Origin: an uncultured SAR86 cluster bacterium | GTDB taxonomy: Bacteria; Pseudomonadota; Gammaproteobacteria; Magnimaribacterales; Magnimaribacteraceae | Direction of reading: 5' to 3' | Assembly (NCBI GenBank): GCA_902574355.1 | Contig: CACGNN010000004.1 | Span: 1 to 64,000, forward strand | DNA length: 64,000 bases | The notes under the pieces: generated by a model | Databases searched by the model: none | Told to the model about the DNA's origin: nothing | What the model saw: the letters and a program-made list of their open reading frames with translations, nothing else | Made by a program: the position numbers and the translations under genes | In this document: positions 63,445-64,000 of the stretch, piece by piece | Layout: every line of letters begins with the position of its first letter | Position numbering within the stretch: position 1 is the stretch's first letter

Positions 63445-64000
63445 AGAGAAAGATCCAATAATCCTTGTAGATGGCTCTTCATATTTATATCGAGCTTATC
63501 ACGCACTTCCACCTCTAACGACAAGTAAAAATCAACCCACTGGAGCGATTAAAGGTGTTATAAGCATGATAAAAAGAGTGCTTATTGATCATCCTGATAG
63601 TCCATTAGCAGTGGTATTTGATGCAAAAGGAAAAACCTTTAGGCACGACATGTATTCTGAATACAAAGCAAATAGGCCTCCTATGCCGGAGGATTTAGTC
63701 CAACAAATTGAACCAATTCATCGCATCATTTCGTTGATGGGCATAAAGCTTATTATGATTCCTGGTGTAGAGGCTGATGATGTTATTGGAACACTTGCCG
63801 AACAAGCAAGACAAAAAAAATTGAATACTGTGATCTCTACTGGCGACAAAGATATGACTCAACTAGTCTGTGACAATGTGAGCGTTGTAAACACAATGTC
63901 AGGAGAGTTGCTTGATCAAAATGGCGTAATGAAGAAATTTGGAGTTGGACCGGAGCTCATAACTGACTACTTAGCACTTATAGGGGATAAGTCTGATAAT
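63437..64000 (+). CDS. polA: DNA polymerase I, N-terminal fragment
   Basis: The frame is open to the window edge. Residues 1-188 form the 5'-3' exonuclease domain: ILVDGSSYLYRAYHALPPL, VVFDAKGKTFRHDMYSEYKA, GVEADDVIGTLAEQA, TGDKDMTQLV and LIGDKSDN, with the metal-binding Asp residues. PolA fills gaps in repair and removes RNA primers. The polymerase part is beyond the window. It starts inside the FkbM gene (8-nt overlap). Confidence 0.95.
   Translation, partial: MSEEKDPIILVDGSSYLYRAYHALPPLTTSKNQPTGAIKGVISMIKRVLIDHPDSPLAVVFDAKGKTFRHDMYSEYKANRPPMPEDLVQQIEPIHRIISLMGIKLIMIPGVEADDVIGTLAEQARQKKLNTVISTGDKDMTQLVCDNVSVVNTMSGELLDQNGVMKKFGVGPELITDYLALIGDKSDN

Overview
The window looks like core chromosome from an AT-rich, streamlined marine gammaproteobacterium; SAR86-like is my best guess. 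The evidence is the gene orders, which are gammaproteobacterial throughout: nnr-tsaE, priA/rpmE, rpmB-rpmG, pepP-ubiH divergent from zapA-ssrS-fcl, miaB-phoH-ybeY-corC-lnt, ubiE-ubiB-hisE-tatABC, and lptM-lysA-dapF-DUF484-xerC-yigB. The genes are dense and often overlap, Arg is mostly written AGA/AGG, and no insertion sequence, prophage or CRISPR array is visible. The taxonomic placement is inference; no marker phylogeny was possible.

Layout. 0-5.6 kb: end of nnr, tsaE, a secreted phosphatase, an FAD oxidoreductase, and a tightly coupled trio (Gfo/Idh/MocA dehydrogenase, xylose-reductase-like aldo/keto reductase, TauD-like dioxygenase). 5.5-8.9 kb: an Anbu proteasome-like locus with its ATP-grasp and alpha-E partners, transcribed divergently. 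8.9-12.4 kb: two secreted esterases, a methyltransferase and an SDR. 12.4-18.1 kb: priA, L31 with an acidic tail, a beta-lactamase-fold esterase, coaBC, L28 and L33. 18.1-24.2 kb: ubiH, pepP, a coiled-coil protein, zapA, 6S RNA, fcl, ilvA and rpiA. 24.2-30.6 kb: a minus-strand envelope/RNA operon (miaB, phoH, ybeY, corC, lnt, an L,D-transpeptidase split between two frames at an A_AAA_AAG heptamer, and a glutathione peroxidase).

30.7-38.4 kb: DUF1820, orn, a lipoprotein, ubiE, ubiB, hisE, tatABC, a TauE/SafE permease and a Tat-signal aminotransferase. 38.4-43.0 kb: minus-strand tkt-pgk-fba(class I)-dtd. 43.2-51.6 kb: metK-ahcY (methyl cycle), then argH-lptM-lysA-dapF-DUF484-xerC-yigB. 51.6-55.4 kb: a cupredoxin, an acyl-CoA dehydrogenase, tRNA-Arg(CCG), and an N-acyl-D-amino-acid deacylase whose codon use differs from its surroundings. 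55.4-60.5 kb: a minus-strand catabolic-looking run (nitroreductase, acyl-CoA synthetase, carotenoid oxygenase, MaoC, CitE-like lyase). 60.5-64.0 kb: dsbA-like lipoprotein, cytochrome c4, engB, an FkbM methyltransferase and the start of polA.

Most of the window is housekeeping. The points most worth following are the in-frame dnaX-type slippery heptamer in the L,D-transpeptidase, the Anbu locus without a transglutaminase (with a sigma-54-like site before anbu), the exported HisC-like aminotransferase beside tatABC, the foreign-looking deacylase next to tRNA-Arg, and the uncharacterised three-gene redox operon near the left end. No gene-free stretch exceeds about 300 bases; the longest are 62462-62709 and the 6S RNA interval.
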